From contig CAZORE010000019.1 of assembly GCA_964581815.1 (NCBI GenBank), positions 1-64,000 on the forward strand: DNA of 64,000 nucleotides, read 5' to 3'. The notes beneath the pieces are model-generated. The model ran no database searches. It was not told the DNA's origin and saw nothing but the letters and a program-made list of their open reading frames with translations. Positions 7,848 through 20,222 of the stretch are shown piece after piece. Origin of the DNA: Trebonia sp964581815 (GTDB lineage: Bacteria > Actinomycetota > Actinomycetes > Streptosporangiales > Streptosporangiaceae). The position numbers were made by a program, and so were the translations under genes. Every line of letters begins with the position of its first letter. Positions within the stretch are counted from its first letter, which is position 1.

Positions 7848-9914
7848 GTGATCGGACGCATCCCCATCATCGATGTCCAGCCCGTGGTGGAATGCGGGCG
7901 CCGCCCAGTCAAGGCGGTCGTCGGCGAGACCTTCCAGGTCACCGCGACCATCCTGATCGAGGGGCACGGCGTTCTCGGCGCCTGCGCGGTACTGCGAGAT
8001 CCGGCGGGCAGGCAAGGACCCATGGTCCGGATGCGGCCGCTGGGGCCAGGCACGGACCAGTACGGGGCGCAGGTGACCGTCACCAGCGAGGGCGCCTGGT
8101 ACTTCCACGTGGAGTCGTGGGCCGACCCGATCGCTCACTGGGCGCATGACGCGGGCATCAAGATCCCGCGCGGCCAGGACGTCGAGCTGATGCTCGCCGA
8201 GGGCGCGCTGCTCTTCGAGCGGGCGGCGCGGTCGGTCAGGCAGCCGCCCGGCGCCGCCCGGCCCGCCGCGGCCCGCGCCGAGTTCAACGCGCTCGCCAGG
8301 AAGCTCCGTGACCGCAGCCTGCCGACCTGGGACCGGCTCGCGGCGACGCAGACGCCGCAGGTCACCGAGCTTCTCGAGCAGTTCCCGCTGCGGGACCTGG
8401 TGACCCGGTCCGGCCGGATGCCGGTGCTCGTCGAGCGGCAGCGCGCGCTGTACGGCTCCTGGTACGAGTTCTTCCCGCGCTCCGAGGGCGTGCAGTTCGA
8501 CCCGATGGGCCGCAGGGAGCCGGTGCCGGGAACGTTCCGCACCGCATCCCGCCGGCTTGAGGCGATCGCCGACATGGGGTTCGACGTCGTCTACCTGCCG
8601 CCGGTGCACCCCATCGGCACCACCTTCCGCAAGGGCCGGAACAACACGCTCGAGGCGCGGCCGGGCGACCCGGGCTCGCCGTGGGCGATCGGCGCGCCCG
8701 AGGGCGGGCACGACGCCATCCACCCGGACCTCGGCACGTTCGCCGACTTCGACGGGTTCGTCGCCCGGGCCCGGGACCTCGGCATGGAGGTCGCGATCGA
8801 CCTGGCGCTTAACGCCTCGCCTGACCACCCCTGGCTCAAGGAGCACCCGGAGTGGTTCACCACCCGGGCCGACGGGTCGATCGCGTATGCGGAGAACCCG
8901 CCCAAGAAGTACCAGGACATCCACAACTTCAACTTCGACAACGACTTTGAGGGAATCTTCGCGGAGTTCGAGCGGATCGTCCGGCTGTGGATGAGCCACG
9001 GAGTCCGCATCTTCCGCGTCGACAACCCGCACACGAAGCCGGTCAAGTTCTGGGAGCGGCTGCTCGCCTCGGTCAGGAAGACCGACCCGGACGTGCTGTT
9101 CCTGGCCGAGGCGTTCACCCGCCCGGCGATGATGGCCACCCTCGGCAAGGTCGGCTTCCAGCAGTCCTACACCTACTTCACCTGGCGCAACACCGCGGCC
9201 GAGCTGACCGAGTACCTCACGGAGCTCGCCGGCCCGGCCTCGGCCTACATGCGGCCCAACTTCTTCGCCAACACCCCGGACATCCTGCACGAGTACCTGC
9301 AGCAAGGCGGGCCGGCCGCGTTCAAAATTCGTGCCGTGCTCGCGTCAATGCTCAGCCCAAGCTGGGGTATCTACTCCGGGTATGAGCTATGTGAGAACAC
9401 GCCGATCCGGCCCGGCAGCGAAGAGTACCTCGATTCGGAGAAGTACCAGTACCGGCCGCGCGACTGGGACACCGCCGCGCGGGATCAGCTCGGCATAAGC
9501 GGATATATCGGTGACCTTAACCGGATCCGGCGGTCACATGTGGCGTTGCACTGGCTGCGTAATCTACGCTTTCATACCGTGGATCAGCCCGAGCTGATCT
9601 GCTTCTCCAAACGCCTCGGCGGGGCGGGCACGATCTCGGAGCGATCCTCCGGGCAGGCAGCGCCGCAGGCGGGAGGACGGGGCGGGGACGCCGCAGACAC
9701 CGTCCTAGTTGTTGTGAATCTTGACCCGCACCAGGCCAGGGAGGCCACGGTGTGGCTTGACATGCCCGCGCTGGGAATGGACTGGCACGAGGGGTTCTCC
9801 GTCAAGGACGAGCTCAGCGGCGAGATCTACCGGTGGGGTCAAGCCAACTACGTGCGCCTGGATCCTGCCGTGCGACCCGCACACATCTTCACCGTCACGC
9901 GTGACCAGGGCTAG
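7848..9914 (+). CDS. glgE: maltosyltransferase GlgE
   Basis: GlgE (GH13_3) extends linear alpha-1,4-glucans with maltose from alpha-maltose-1-phosphate. The predicted nucleophile is Asp392 (FRVDNPHTKP) and the acid/base Glu421 (FLAEAFTRP), two positions earlier than in the Streptomyces enzyme. The N-terminal part (GRIPIIDVQPVVECGRRPVK) is the typical beta-sandwich domain. Length is 688 residues. Near the C-terminus a 25-residue Gly/Ser/Ala-rich insert follows LICFSKRLG, probably a loop of the terminal beta domain. It is the first gene of the glgE-treS-mak-glgB run; treS begins 58 bases downstream. Confidence 0.96.
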   Translation: MIGRIPIIDVQPVVECGRRPVKAVVGETFQVTATILIEGHGVLGACAVLRDPAGRQGPMVRMRPLGPGTDQYGAQVTVTSEGAWYFHVESWADPIAHWAHDAGIKIPRGQDVELMLAEGALLFERAARSVRQPPGAARPAAARAEFNALARKLRDRSLPTWDRLAATQTPQVTELLEQFPLRDLVTRSGRMPVLVERQRALYGSWYEFFPRSEGVQFDPMGRREPVPGTFRTASRRLEAIADMGFDVVYLPPVHPIGTTFRKGRNNTLEARPGDPGSPWAIGAPEGGHDAIHPDLGTFADFDGFVARARDLGMEVAIDLALNASPDHPWLKEHPEWFTTRADGSIAYAENPPKKYQDIHNFNFDNDFEGIFAEFERIVRLWMSHGVRIFRVDNPHTKPVKFWERLLASVRKTDPDVLFLAEAFTRPAMMATLGKVGFQQSYTYFTWRNTAAELTEYLTELAGPASAYMRPNFFANTPDILHEYLQQGGPAAFKIRAVLASMLSPSWGIYSGYELCENTPIRPGSEEYLDSEKYQYRPRDWDTAARDQLGISGYIGDLNRIRRSHVALHWLRNLRFHTVDQPELICFSKRLGGAGTISERSSGQAAPQAGGRGGDAADTVLVVVNLDPHQAREATVWLDMPALGMDWHEGFSVKDELSGEIYRWGQANYVRLDPAVRPAHIFTVTRDQG

Positions 9915-9971
9915 CCGAAGTCGATAAGCCTGGCTTACGCGGCGGTTGCGCCCATCCAGGAGAGTCCCGCC

Positions 9972-11810
<1,839 letters not shown>

Positions 11811-11833
11811 GCCGTTTGTGCTCTAATTTGCAG

Positions 11834-11888
11834 GGCAGGCGACCGGAAGCAGACTCATCCTGCCTTTTCGCCCTTAAGTATCGGGCGA
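11834..11888 (+). promoter_or_regulatory. short hairpins between treS and mak
   Basis: GGCAGG at 11834-11839 can pair with CCTGCC at 11859-11864, which is followed by TTTT. TCGCCC at 11868-11873 can pair with GGGCGA at 11883-11888. The first looks like a weak attenuator or terminator within the operon, the second like a short hairpin before the mak start. Both stems are only six base pairs. Confidence 0.3.
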
Positions 11889-11936
11889 GCAGGTCTCACC
11901 AGGATGAACAGGCTTCACGAGGGATGAGCGAGGCCG

Positions 11937-13361
11937 ATGGCGATCGAGGATGCACTAGCCAGCTGGCTAGCTGACCAGCGCTGGTTTGCCGGCAAGGGCC
12001 AGGGGCTACACGACCTCGCGATCGTGGCGGACACCCAGCTCGTGGCCGGCGAGCCCGAACTGCGGCACCTGATCGTCGCGGTCTCGCACGCCACCTCGGT
12101 CGACTACTACCAGATCCTGGTGGGCCTGCGACGCCGGCTGCCCGGGCGGCTCAAGCACGCCAGGATCGGCCAGTGGGGCGGCGGCCCGGCGGACGCCGGC
12201 AGCGGGACGGGCGGCGGCAAGGTCGCCTACGACGCGCTGCACGACGCCGATCTCACCAAGCCGCTGCTCGCCGCGATCGCGGCCAACGCCCAGTTCGGCT
12301 CGGTGCGCATGCAGGCGCTCCCGGAGGCGAGCTTCACCACGGGGCTCGACAGCCTGGTGATCGGGGCCGAGCAGAGCAACACCAGCCTGGTGTTCGGCGA
12401 GGAGTCCATACTCAAGGTGTTCCGCAGGCTGTCCCCAGGTCCCAACCCGGACCTGGAGGTGACCACGGCCCTCGCGCGCTTCGGCTCCACGCGGGTGCCC
12501 GAGCCGCTCGGCTGGATGGAGACCAGGCTGGAGGGCGCGCCCACGAGCCTGGCGATCTTGTCCAGGTACCTGCGGCTGGCGACCGAGGGATGGACGCTCG
12601 CCGCGACCAGCGTGCGCGACCTGTATGCCACCGTCGGCGACCAGGCCCAGGGCGACCAGGACCTGGCCGACCGGGGAACCGGCCCCGTCCGCGTCCTGGC
12701 GGCCGACGCGGGCGGCGACTTCGCCGGCGAGGCCCGCAGGCTCGGCACCGCCACCGCCGAGGTGCACGCCGATCTCGCCGCCGCGTTCGGCACGGACCAG
12801 CTCTTCGCCGACGCGGCCGGTGAGCTGATCGAGCAGATGTTCCGCAAGCTGGACCTCGCCGTGGCCGCGGTGCCCGAGCTGGCCAAGCACGTCGACATGA
12901 TCACCGACGCCTACTCCGAGCTGGCCAAGCTGCCCGGCCCGTTTCCCGTGCAGCGCGTGCACGGCGACTACCACCTGGGACAGGTGCTGCGCACAGAGAA
13001 CGGGTGGGTGGTGCTCGACTTCGAGGGCGAGCCCGCCACGCCGCTCGCGCAGCGCCGCGCCAGGTCCTCACCGCTGCGCGACGTGGCGGGGATGCTCCGC
13101 TCGTTCGATTACGCGGCTCGCCACCAGCTCATCGGGCACCCGGAGCAGGCCGCGCTTACCGGCGTCGCCCGCGACTGGGTGCGCAGGAACGCCGGCGCGT
13201 TCTGCGCCGGGTACGCCGAGGGCGGCGGGCTCGACCCGGCGGCTAACCACGTCCTGCTGCGCGCCCTGCAGCTGGACAAGGCCGTCTACGAAGTGCTGTA
13301 CGAGGCCAGGCACCGACCGTCCTGGCTCCCCATCCCGCTTGACTCACTGGCAGAGTTCTAA
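11937..13361 (+). CDS. mak: maltokinase Mak (Pep2)
   Basis: Mak phosphorylates maltose with ATP to alpha-maltose-1-phosphate, the GlgE donor. The aminoglycoside-phosphotransferase-like fold is indicated by VQRVHGDYHLGQVL with catalytic Asp344 and by VVLDFEGEPATPLAQRRARS (metal binding). The N-terminus (ALASWLADQRWFAGKGQ) is the diagnostic cap region of the family. The length of 474 residues is typical. It sits between treS and glgB, matching its biochemical place. Confidence 0.95.
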   Translation: MAIEDALASWLADQRWFAGKGQGLHDLAIVADTQLVAGEPELRHLIVAVSHATSVDYYQILVGLRRRLPGRLKHARIGQWGGGPADAGSGTGGGKVAYDALHDADLTKPLLAAIAANAQFGSVRMQALPEASFTTGLDSLVIGAEQSNTSLVFGEESILKVFRRLSPGPNPDLEVTTALARFGSTRVPEPLGWMETRLEGAPTSLAILSRYLRLATEGWTLAATSVRDLYATVGDQAQGDQDLADRGTGPVRVLAADAGGDFAGEARRLGTATAEVHADLAAAFGTDQLFADAAGELIEQMFRKLDLAVAAVPELAKHVDMITDAYSELAKLPGPFPVQRVHGDYHLGQVLRTENGWVVLDFEGEPATPLAQRRARSSPLRDVAGMLRSFDYAARHQLIGHPEQAALTGVARDWVRRNAGAFCAGYAEGGGLDPAANHVLLRALQLDKAVYEVLYEARHRPSWLPIPLDSLAEF

Positions 13362-13362
13362 A

Positions 13363-15555
<2,193 letters not shown>

Positions 15556-15605
15556 GCAGGCGGCAAGACTGGCCACGGCGAAGCGAGGCTTGCCGCGGAG
15601 CCTAG

Positions 15606-15866
15606 CTAGGCGACCCGGCGCGGTGTCCGCTTGTCCTGCCCGATGGCGGGCAGGACGGTGGTGAGCGCGTCGCTCGCCCTGGCGGCGGCGTTACGGGCCC
15701 GGTGCTCCTCCTCGGCCTGCGCCACCACGGCCGCGAGCCGGGCAGCGACCGCCTCGCGTTTCCTCTCCCTGCTTCTTGCCCTGCGCACGGTCACGATGTG
15801 GGCCGCCAGGAAGGACAGGCTAAGCATCAGCAGGGCGAGGATCGCCAGTATCACGTACATGCGCAT
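15606..15866 (-). CDS. small single-pass membrane protein
   Basis: This is an 86-residue protein I do not recognise. Residues 3-27 form one hydrophobic membrane segment (YVILAILALLMLSLSFLAAH), followed by a basic stretch (RRARSRERKR) that predicts a cytoplasmic C-terminus with an Ala/Glu-rich helix. It is convergent with glgB across 50 bases and follows the PIN/NYN-like gene by 27 bases on the same strand, so the two may be cotranscribed. ATG 15860 is an alternative start. Confidence 0.6.
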   Translation of the reverse strand: MRMYVILAILALLMLSLSFLAAHIVTVRRARSRERKREAVAARLAAVVAQAEEEHRARNAAARASDALTTVLPAIGQDKRTPRRVA

Positions 15867-15893
15867 CAGGTTCCGGTTCGATGGCGAGCAGGA

Positions 15894-16427
15894 CTACCAC
15901 ATCGTGCGATGCATGGTGAGGGGAGGTTCCCAAATGCTACCTGGTAACAGCAGCCTCAACAGCCACGCCGGGCCGGCGACCGCGGCGCCCAGTGCCTCGC
16001 AGCGCCGTCGCAGCTCCCGGTCCGCCGTGACCACCAGGCAGTTCTCGCCGCTGGCGATGACCTCCGCGACGACACCGACGATCGCATCGTCACCCGAGGC
16101 GGGCGCGGACACCACCCGCACTGGTGCCGCCGGGCCGGCCGCACTGGCCCCTGCGCTGGCCGCCGCAGGCGGTGGTACCGGGCCCGCTCCCGGCGACGCG
16201 TCCGCGGCGGGCGGCGGCGGGTCCCGCAGCCGCTCGGCGGCGTCGCGGGCGCGGCCCTCGAGGACGAGCACCCAGGCCGCGGCGGGGCGCGCGCCCGGCG
16301 ATCCTGACGGCCCGGTTTCCCGCGCGGCGAGGGCCAGCACCTCACGGCACAGGCGCAGCGCGGCACCCGCCCGGTCGCGCCACCAGCCGTCGGCCCGGGC
16401 GCCCATCACGTTGGCCACGTCGACCAC
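15894..16427 (-). CDS. PIN/NYN-like RNase-fold protein
   Basis: The 177-residue sequence opens with MVDVANVMGARADGWWRDR, a pattern of small actinobacterial proteins usually labelled NTP pyrophosphohydrolase but carrying a YacP/NYN-like nuclease fold. It contains an acidic first-strand residue (VDVANV) and a C-terminal LVVTADRELRRRCEALGA segment like the last conserved Asp of PIN/NYN domains. The middle is a low-complexity Pro/Ala-rich linker of about 40 residues. The start is GTG 16427; no ATG is available in frame. Function is inferred from motif similarity only. Confidence 0.6.
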   Translation of the reverse strand: MVDVANVMGARADGWWRDRAGAALRLCREVLALAARETGPSGSPGARPAAAWVLVLEGRARDAAERLRDPPPPAADASPGAGPVPPPAAASAGASAAGPAAPVRVVSAPASGDDAIVGVVAEVIASGENCLVVTADRELRRRCEALGAAVAGPAWLLRLLLPGSIWEPPLTMHRTMW

Positions 16428-16501
16428 GACCGTGGCAGAGCCGTTTTCGATGCGGGGTCAGCCCCTTACGTTCCGCGGACTTCCTTATGTTCTTTCCCAC
16501 G

Positions 16502-16507
16502 TAAGCT
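16502..16507 (+). promoter_or_regulatory. sppA -10 box, likely leaderless
   Basis: TAAGCT is followed by six bases and ATG 16514, with no ribosome-binding site. The local sequence is markedly less GC-rich than its surroundings. Confidence 0.45.
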
Positions 16508-16513
16508 AGCCGC

Positions 16514-18277
16514 ATGGCAGACGCGAGGCTGGCCGCGCAACTCGTGCACATGCGGCAGCGCAGGACCGGGCCACTCATCCTCGAGCTTGACCTGACCGAC
16601 GGCATCGCGGAAGGCCCGCCGGCGGACCCGCTGTCCGCGCTGCTCACCATGCGCAGGACGCGGCTACAGGACCTGCTTGACGGCCTGCGGCGAGCCGGAG
16701 ACGACGACCGGGTGCGGGCCCTCGTCGTGAAGGTCGGCGGGTCAAGGATCGGGCTCGCCAGGATCCAGGAGCTGCGCGCCGCGATCGGCGACTTTCGCCG
16801 GTCGGGCAAGCTCGCCGTGGCCTGGGCCGAGTCGTTCGGCGACTTCGTCCGCGGCAACCTGCCCTATTACCTGGCCACCGGCTTCGACCGTATCTACCTT
16901 CAGCCGTCGGGCACCCTCGGGCTCACCGGCGTCGCCGTGGAGCAGGTCTTCCTGCACGACGCCCTGGAAAAGCTCGGCATCGGCTTCGAGAGCGCCAAGC
17001 GGTACGAGTACAAGTCCGCCCCCGACCAGTTCACCGAGTCCGGCTTCACCGGGCCGGCCCGCGAGGCGGCCGCGCGCCTCGCGGAATCGGTGACCGAGCA
17101 GCTGGCCGGCGCGGTGGCCGCTGGCCGCGGGCTGCCGGTCCCGCAGGTCACGGCGTTGCTCGCCCGCGGGCCGTTCCTCGCGCGGCAGGCACTCGACGCG
17201 GGCCTGGTCGACGGGCTGATGTACAGGGACGAGGTGTACGAGCAGGTCCGTCGGGAGGCCGGCCAGGAGGCGACCCTGCTCTACCTGCACCGCTACCAGC
17301 GTCAGCGGTCGCTGAGCGACCTGCCGCGCTGGCTTGGCGGCAGCGTCCATGGCATGACCCCTGGACAGCACGAGCGGTTCGTCGCGACGATCTACGCGCA
17401 CGGCGCGATCAGGCACGGGCGCAGCGGGCGCGGCGGGCCGGGCGGCAGCGGGATGGGCTCGGACACGGTGGCCGCGGCGCTGCGCGCGGCGGCGGCCGAC
17501 GAGGGGGCCCGCGCCGTCGTACTGCGGGTCAACAGCCCGGGCGGGTCTTACACGGCATCCGACGTGATCTGGCGCGAGGTGGTGAAGCTGCGGGCCGCGG
17601 GCAAGCCCGTCGTCGTGTCGATGGGCGACGTGGCGGCATCGGGCGGCTACTTCATCTCCGCGCCCGCCGACGTGATCGTGGCGCAGCCGGGCACGATCAC
17701 CGGGTCCATCGGGGTCTTCATGGGCAAGCCCGTGCTGCGGGAGCTGTTCGGCCGGGCGGGCGTCGCGACGGACACCGTCGCGGACGGCGCGGGCGCCGAC
17801 ATCGCCACGATGTTCTCCTCCTCCCGGCCGTTCTCCGAGGCCGAGTGGGAACGGATTAACGAGTGGCTGGACGCGGTCTACGCGGACTTCACGCAGAAGG
17901 TGGCGGACGGCCGGCGGCTGCCCCCCGAGCGGGTGCACGAGCTGGCCCGCGGCCGGGTATGGACGGGCGCTGACGCCATCGCCAACGGGCTGGCCGACGA
18001 AGCCGGCGGCCTGCGCGAGGCCATCGCCATCGCCCGCAAGCGCGCCGGGCTGCCCGCTGACGCGCCGGCGCGCAGCTACCCCCGGCTCGGGCCGCTCGAC
18101 CAGCTGCGGCCCGCCGAGTCGAGCGAGTCAAGGCCCGCGGCGCGCGGCCAGGTCGGCGCGGGCGCGCTTGCCGCGCTGTTCGCCGACGGCTGGGGCCCGG
18201 CCTGGCGGTTCGCCGCGGCGGCCGGGCTGCCGCCGCACGGCCCGCTGACCCTGCCCGGCATCTGGAATATCCAGTAG
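16514..18277 (+). CDS. sppA: signal peptide peptidase SppA (S49)
   Basis: This is a 67-kDa-type SppA with two tandem S49 halves, acting on signal-peptide remnants at the membrane. The catalytic Lys167 is in YEYKSAPDQF of the N-terminal half and the nucleophile Ser376 is in GDVAASGGYF of the C-terminal half, the same split dyad as E. coli SppA. The C-terminal half also shows RVNSPGGSY and the TGSIGVFMGKP segment. No N-terminal membrane anchor is evident. The last 60 residues are a Ser/Arg/Pro-rich linker and a hydrophobic tail not typical of the core. Length is 587. Confidence 0.9.
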   Translation: MADARLAAQLVHMRQRRTGPLILELDLTDGIAEGPPADPLSALLTMRRTRLQDLLDGLRRAGDDDRVRALVVKVGGSRIGLARIQELRAAIGDFRRSGKLAVAWAESFGDFVRGNLPYYLATGFDRIYLQPSGTLGLTGVAVEQVFLHDALEKLGIGFESAKRYEYKSAPDQFTESGFTGPAREAAARLAESVTEQLAGAVAAGRGLPVPQVTALLARGPFLARQALDAGLVDGLMYRDEVYEQVRREAGQEATLLYLHRYQRQRSLSDLPRWLGGSVHGMTPGQHERFVATIYAHGAIRHGRSGRGGPGGSGMGSDTVAAALRAAAADEGARAVVLRVNSPGGSYTASDVIWREVVKLRAAGKPVVVSMGDVAASGGYFISAPADVIVAQPGTITGSIGVFMGKPVLRELFGRAGVATDTVADGAGADIATMFSSSRPFSEAEWERINEWLDAVYADFTQKVADGRRLPPERVHELARGRVWTGADAIANGLADEAGGLREAIAIARKRAGLPADAPARSYPRLGPLDQLRPAESSESRPAARGQVGAGALAALFADGWGPAWRFAAAAGLPPHGPLTLPGIWNIQ

Positions 18278-18297
18278 GCACCGAACGGGGGCGGGCT

Positions 18298-18894
18298 TTG
18301 CCAGTGGACTCCTCGCATCCCGCCAATGCGGGCCCGCTGGACGGCGGGGCTTCGGACAGTGGGGCTTTGGCCGACGAGGCTTCGGTCAGCCGGGCTTCGG
18401 CCGGCGGTGACGCCCTCCGCGTCGCGCTGTCAGCGTGGGCGGCGGGTGTCACCCTGCTCACCATCGCCGACGGCCGCGATGACATCGGCACCACGGTCAG
18501 CGCCTTCATGCCGGTGTCGCTCGACCCGCCGCTGGTAGCCGTGTCGCTGATCGCGGACTCCTACCCGGCCGAGGTGCTGAGCAGGCCTTCGTTTCCCGCG
18601 GCGCGGTTCGCCGTCACGCTGTTGTCGTCCGCGCAGAAGGTGATCGCCGGCCAGTTCGCCGCGGCCGGCCGGCCGAGCGCGCGGCTAATCCTCGACGCCG
18701 TGCCCCACGTGCGGGGCGCCGGGTCCGGCGCGCTGATCCCGACGGGCGGGCTTGCCGCCCTGGAGTGCTCGGTCGCCAGGCGCGTCCCGGCAGGCGACCA
18801 CCTGCTGGTTATCGCCTCGGTTGAGAATGCCGCCTACACGGCCGAGAGCGGCGACCCGTTGATCCGCTTCCGCGGCCGGTACCCGGCGCTCTAG
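18298..18894 (+). CDS. flavin reductase-like protein
   Basis: From about residue 40 the sequence matches the flavin-reductase fold (VALSAWAAGVTLLTIADG, then DPPLVAVSLIADSYPAEVL and a GLAALECSVARRV segment), which binds FMN and often partners a monooxygenase. The first 35 residues are a Ser/Ala/Gly repeat-like leader (SDSGALADEASVSRASAGGD) whose DNA also has repeating GGCTTCGG motifs. The start is therefore uncertain: TTG 18298, or GTG 18304 which is better spaced from GGGCGGG. It follows sppA by 20 bases. The substrate is unknown. Confidence 0.75.
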   Translation: MPVDSSHPANAGPLDGGASDSGALADEASVSRASAGGDALRVALSAWAAGVTLLTIADGRDDIGTTVSAFMPVSLDPPLVAVSLIADSYPAEVLSRPSFPAARFAVTLLSSAQKVIAGQFAAAGRPSARLILDAVPHVRGAGSGALIPTGGLAALECSVARRVPAGDHLLVIASVENAAYTAESGDPLIRFRGRYPAL

Positions 18895-18916
18895 GGCCTC
18901 GTTCGCCTCATGACCG

Positions 18917-18970
18917 AATTATCGTGGGCCTTTCATGCCTATTTTCCGCGATTAAAGACCCACGATAATT
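18917..18970. terminator. bidirectional hairpin between flavin reductase and hutI
   Basis: AATTATCGTGGG at 18917-18928 pairs perfectly with CCCACGATAATT at 18959-18970. The right arm lies inside the last codons of hutI, so the structure overlaps its 3' end. It sits between two convergent genes and can serve both. Confidence 0.6.
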
Positions 18971-20210
18971 GGCCGGCGGGGCGCGGCACGTCAACGAGCC
19001 GGCCGTTCTTGTAAACCGCGTGGACGAGGGGGACGCCCGGGCGGTAGGCGAGGTGGGCGTGCGACGGCGCGTCGAGGACGACCAGGTCGGCGCGGGCGCC
19101 GGGCGCCAGGTAGCCGACGTCGCCGCGGCGCAGTGCGCGGGCACCGCCCGCCGTCGCGGACCAGACCGCCTCCTGTGTGGTCATGCGCATGTCGCGGACC
19201 GCGAGGGCGATGCAGAACGGCATCGACGTGGTGTAGGACGTGCCGGGGTTGCAGTCGGTGGCAAGCGCGACCGTCGCGCCGGCGTCGAGCAGGCGCCGGG
19301 CATCCGGGTAGGGCTGCCTGGTGCTGAACTCCGCGCCGGGGAGCAGGGTCGCGACGGTGCGCGACGAGGCCAGGGCGGACACGTCGGCGTCGGTGAGGAA
19401 CGTGCAGTGGTCCGCCGAGGCGGCGCCGAGCTCCACCGCGAGCCGGATGCCCGGGCCGGGTCCGAGCTGGCTGGCGTGGATCCGCGGCAGCAGGCCGCGC
19501 GCCATGGCCGCGGTGAGCACCGCGCGCGCGGCGTCCGCGCCGAACGCGCCGCGCTCACAGAACACGTCGGCCCAGCGGCAGTGCGGCGCACAGGCCGTGA
19601 GCATCGGGCCACATACCAGGTCCAGGTAGTCACCCGGACTCTCCGCGAACTCGGCGGGCACCACGTGCGCGCCAAGGTAGGTGACCTCCGCGGTGACCTC
19701 GGCGGCCAGGGCCACCGAGCGGGCCTCGTCGGCGACGGTGAGGCCGTAGCCCGACTTGCACTCGAACGTGGTGGTCCCCTGGCGCAGCATTTCCGCGGCG
19801 AGCCCGCGCACGGCGGAGCGCAGCTCGGCGTCGGTCGCGGCGCGGGTCGCGGCGACCGTGAACCTGATGCCGCCCGCCTGGTACGGCCGCCCCGCCATCC
19901 GGGCCGCGAACTCGGCCGACCGGTCGCCGGCGAACACCAGGTGCGCGTGCGAGTCGACGAATCCGGGCAGCACGGCGCGGCCCGCCACGTCGGCGGCCGC
20001 GTCGGCCGCGGGCGCCCGCGCCGCCGGGCCGGTCCACGCGATCATCCCGTCCTCGATGACCAGGGCGGCACGCTCGAGCGCGGCGAAGCCGACGGGCCGC
20101 CGTCCGGCCAGGGCACCATCCGCGGCCAGTGCAGTGCCGTCCAGGCCGCTGTCGTCCGGCGCGTTCGTGACGAGCTCACCAATGCCGGTGATCAGCAGGG
20201 AGCGGGCCAT
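18939..20210 (-). CDS. hutI: imidazolonepropionase HutI
   Basis: HutI opens the imidazolone ring to give N-formimidoyl-L-glutamate. It is an amidohydrolase-superfamily protein with the metal-binding GFVDSHAHLVFAGDRSAEF segment, the Gly/Phe-rich GGIRFTVAATRAAT loop, CKSGYGL, and HASQLGPGPGIRLAVELGAASADHC in the C-terminal half. At 423 residues the length is normal. It follows hutF by 12 bases on the same strand, and its product is the substrate of HutF. Confidence 0.93.
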   Translation of the reverse strand: MARSLLITGIGELVTNAPDDSGLDGTALAADGALAGRRPVGFAALERAALVIEDGMIAWTGPAARAPAADAAADVAGRAVLPGFVDSHAHLVFAGDRSAEFAARMAGRPYQAGGIRFTVAATRAATDAELRSAVRGLAAEMLRQGTTTFECKSGYGLTVADEARSVALAAEVTAEVTYLGAHVVPAEFAESPGDYLDLVCGPMLTACAPHCRWADVFCERGAFGADAARAVLTAAMARGLLPRIHASQLGPGPGIRLAVELGAASADHCTFLTDADVSALASSRTVATLLPGAEFSTRQPYPDARRLLDAGATVALATDCNPGTSYTTSMPFCIALAVRDMRMTTQEAVWSATAGGARALRRGDVGYLAPGARADLVVLDAPSHAHLAYRPGVPLVHAVYKNGRLVDVPRPAGQLSWVFNRGK

Positions 20211-20222
20211 GGCGTCGCCGTC

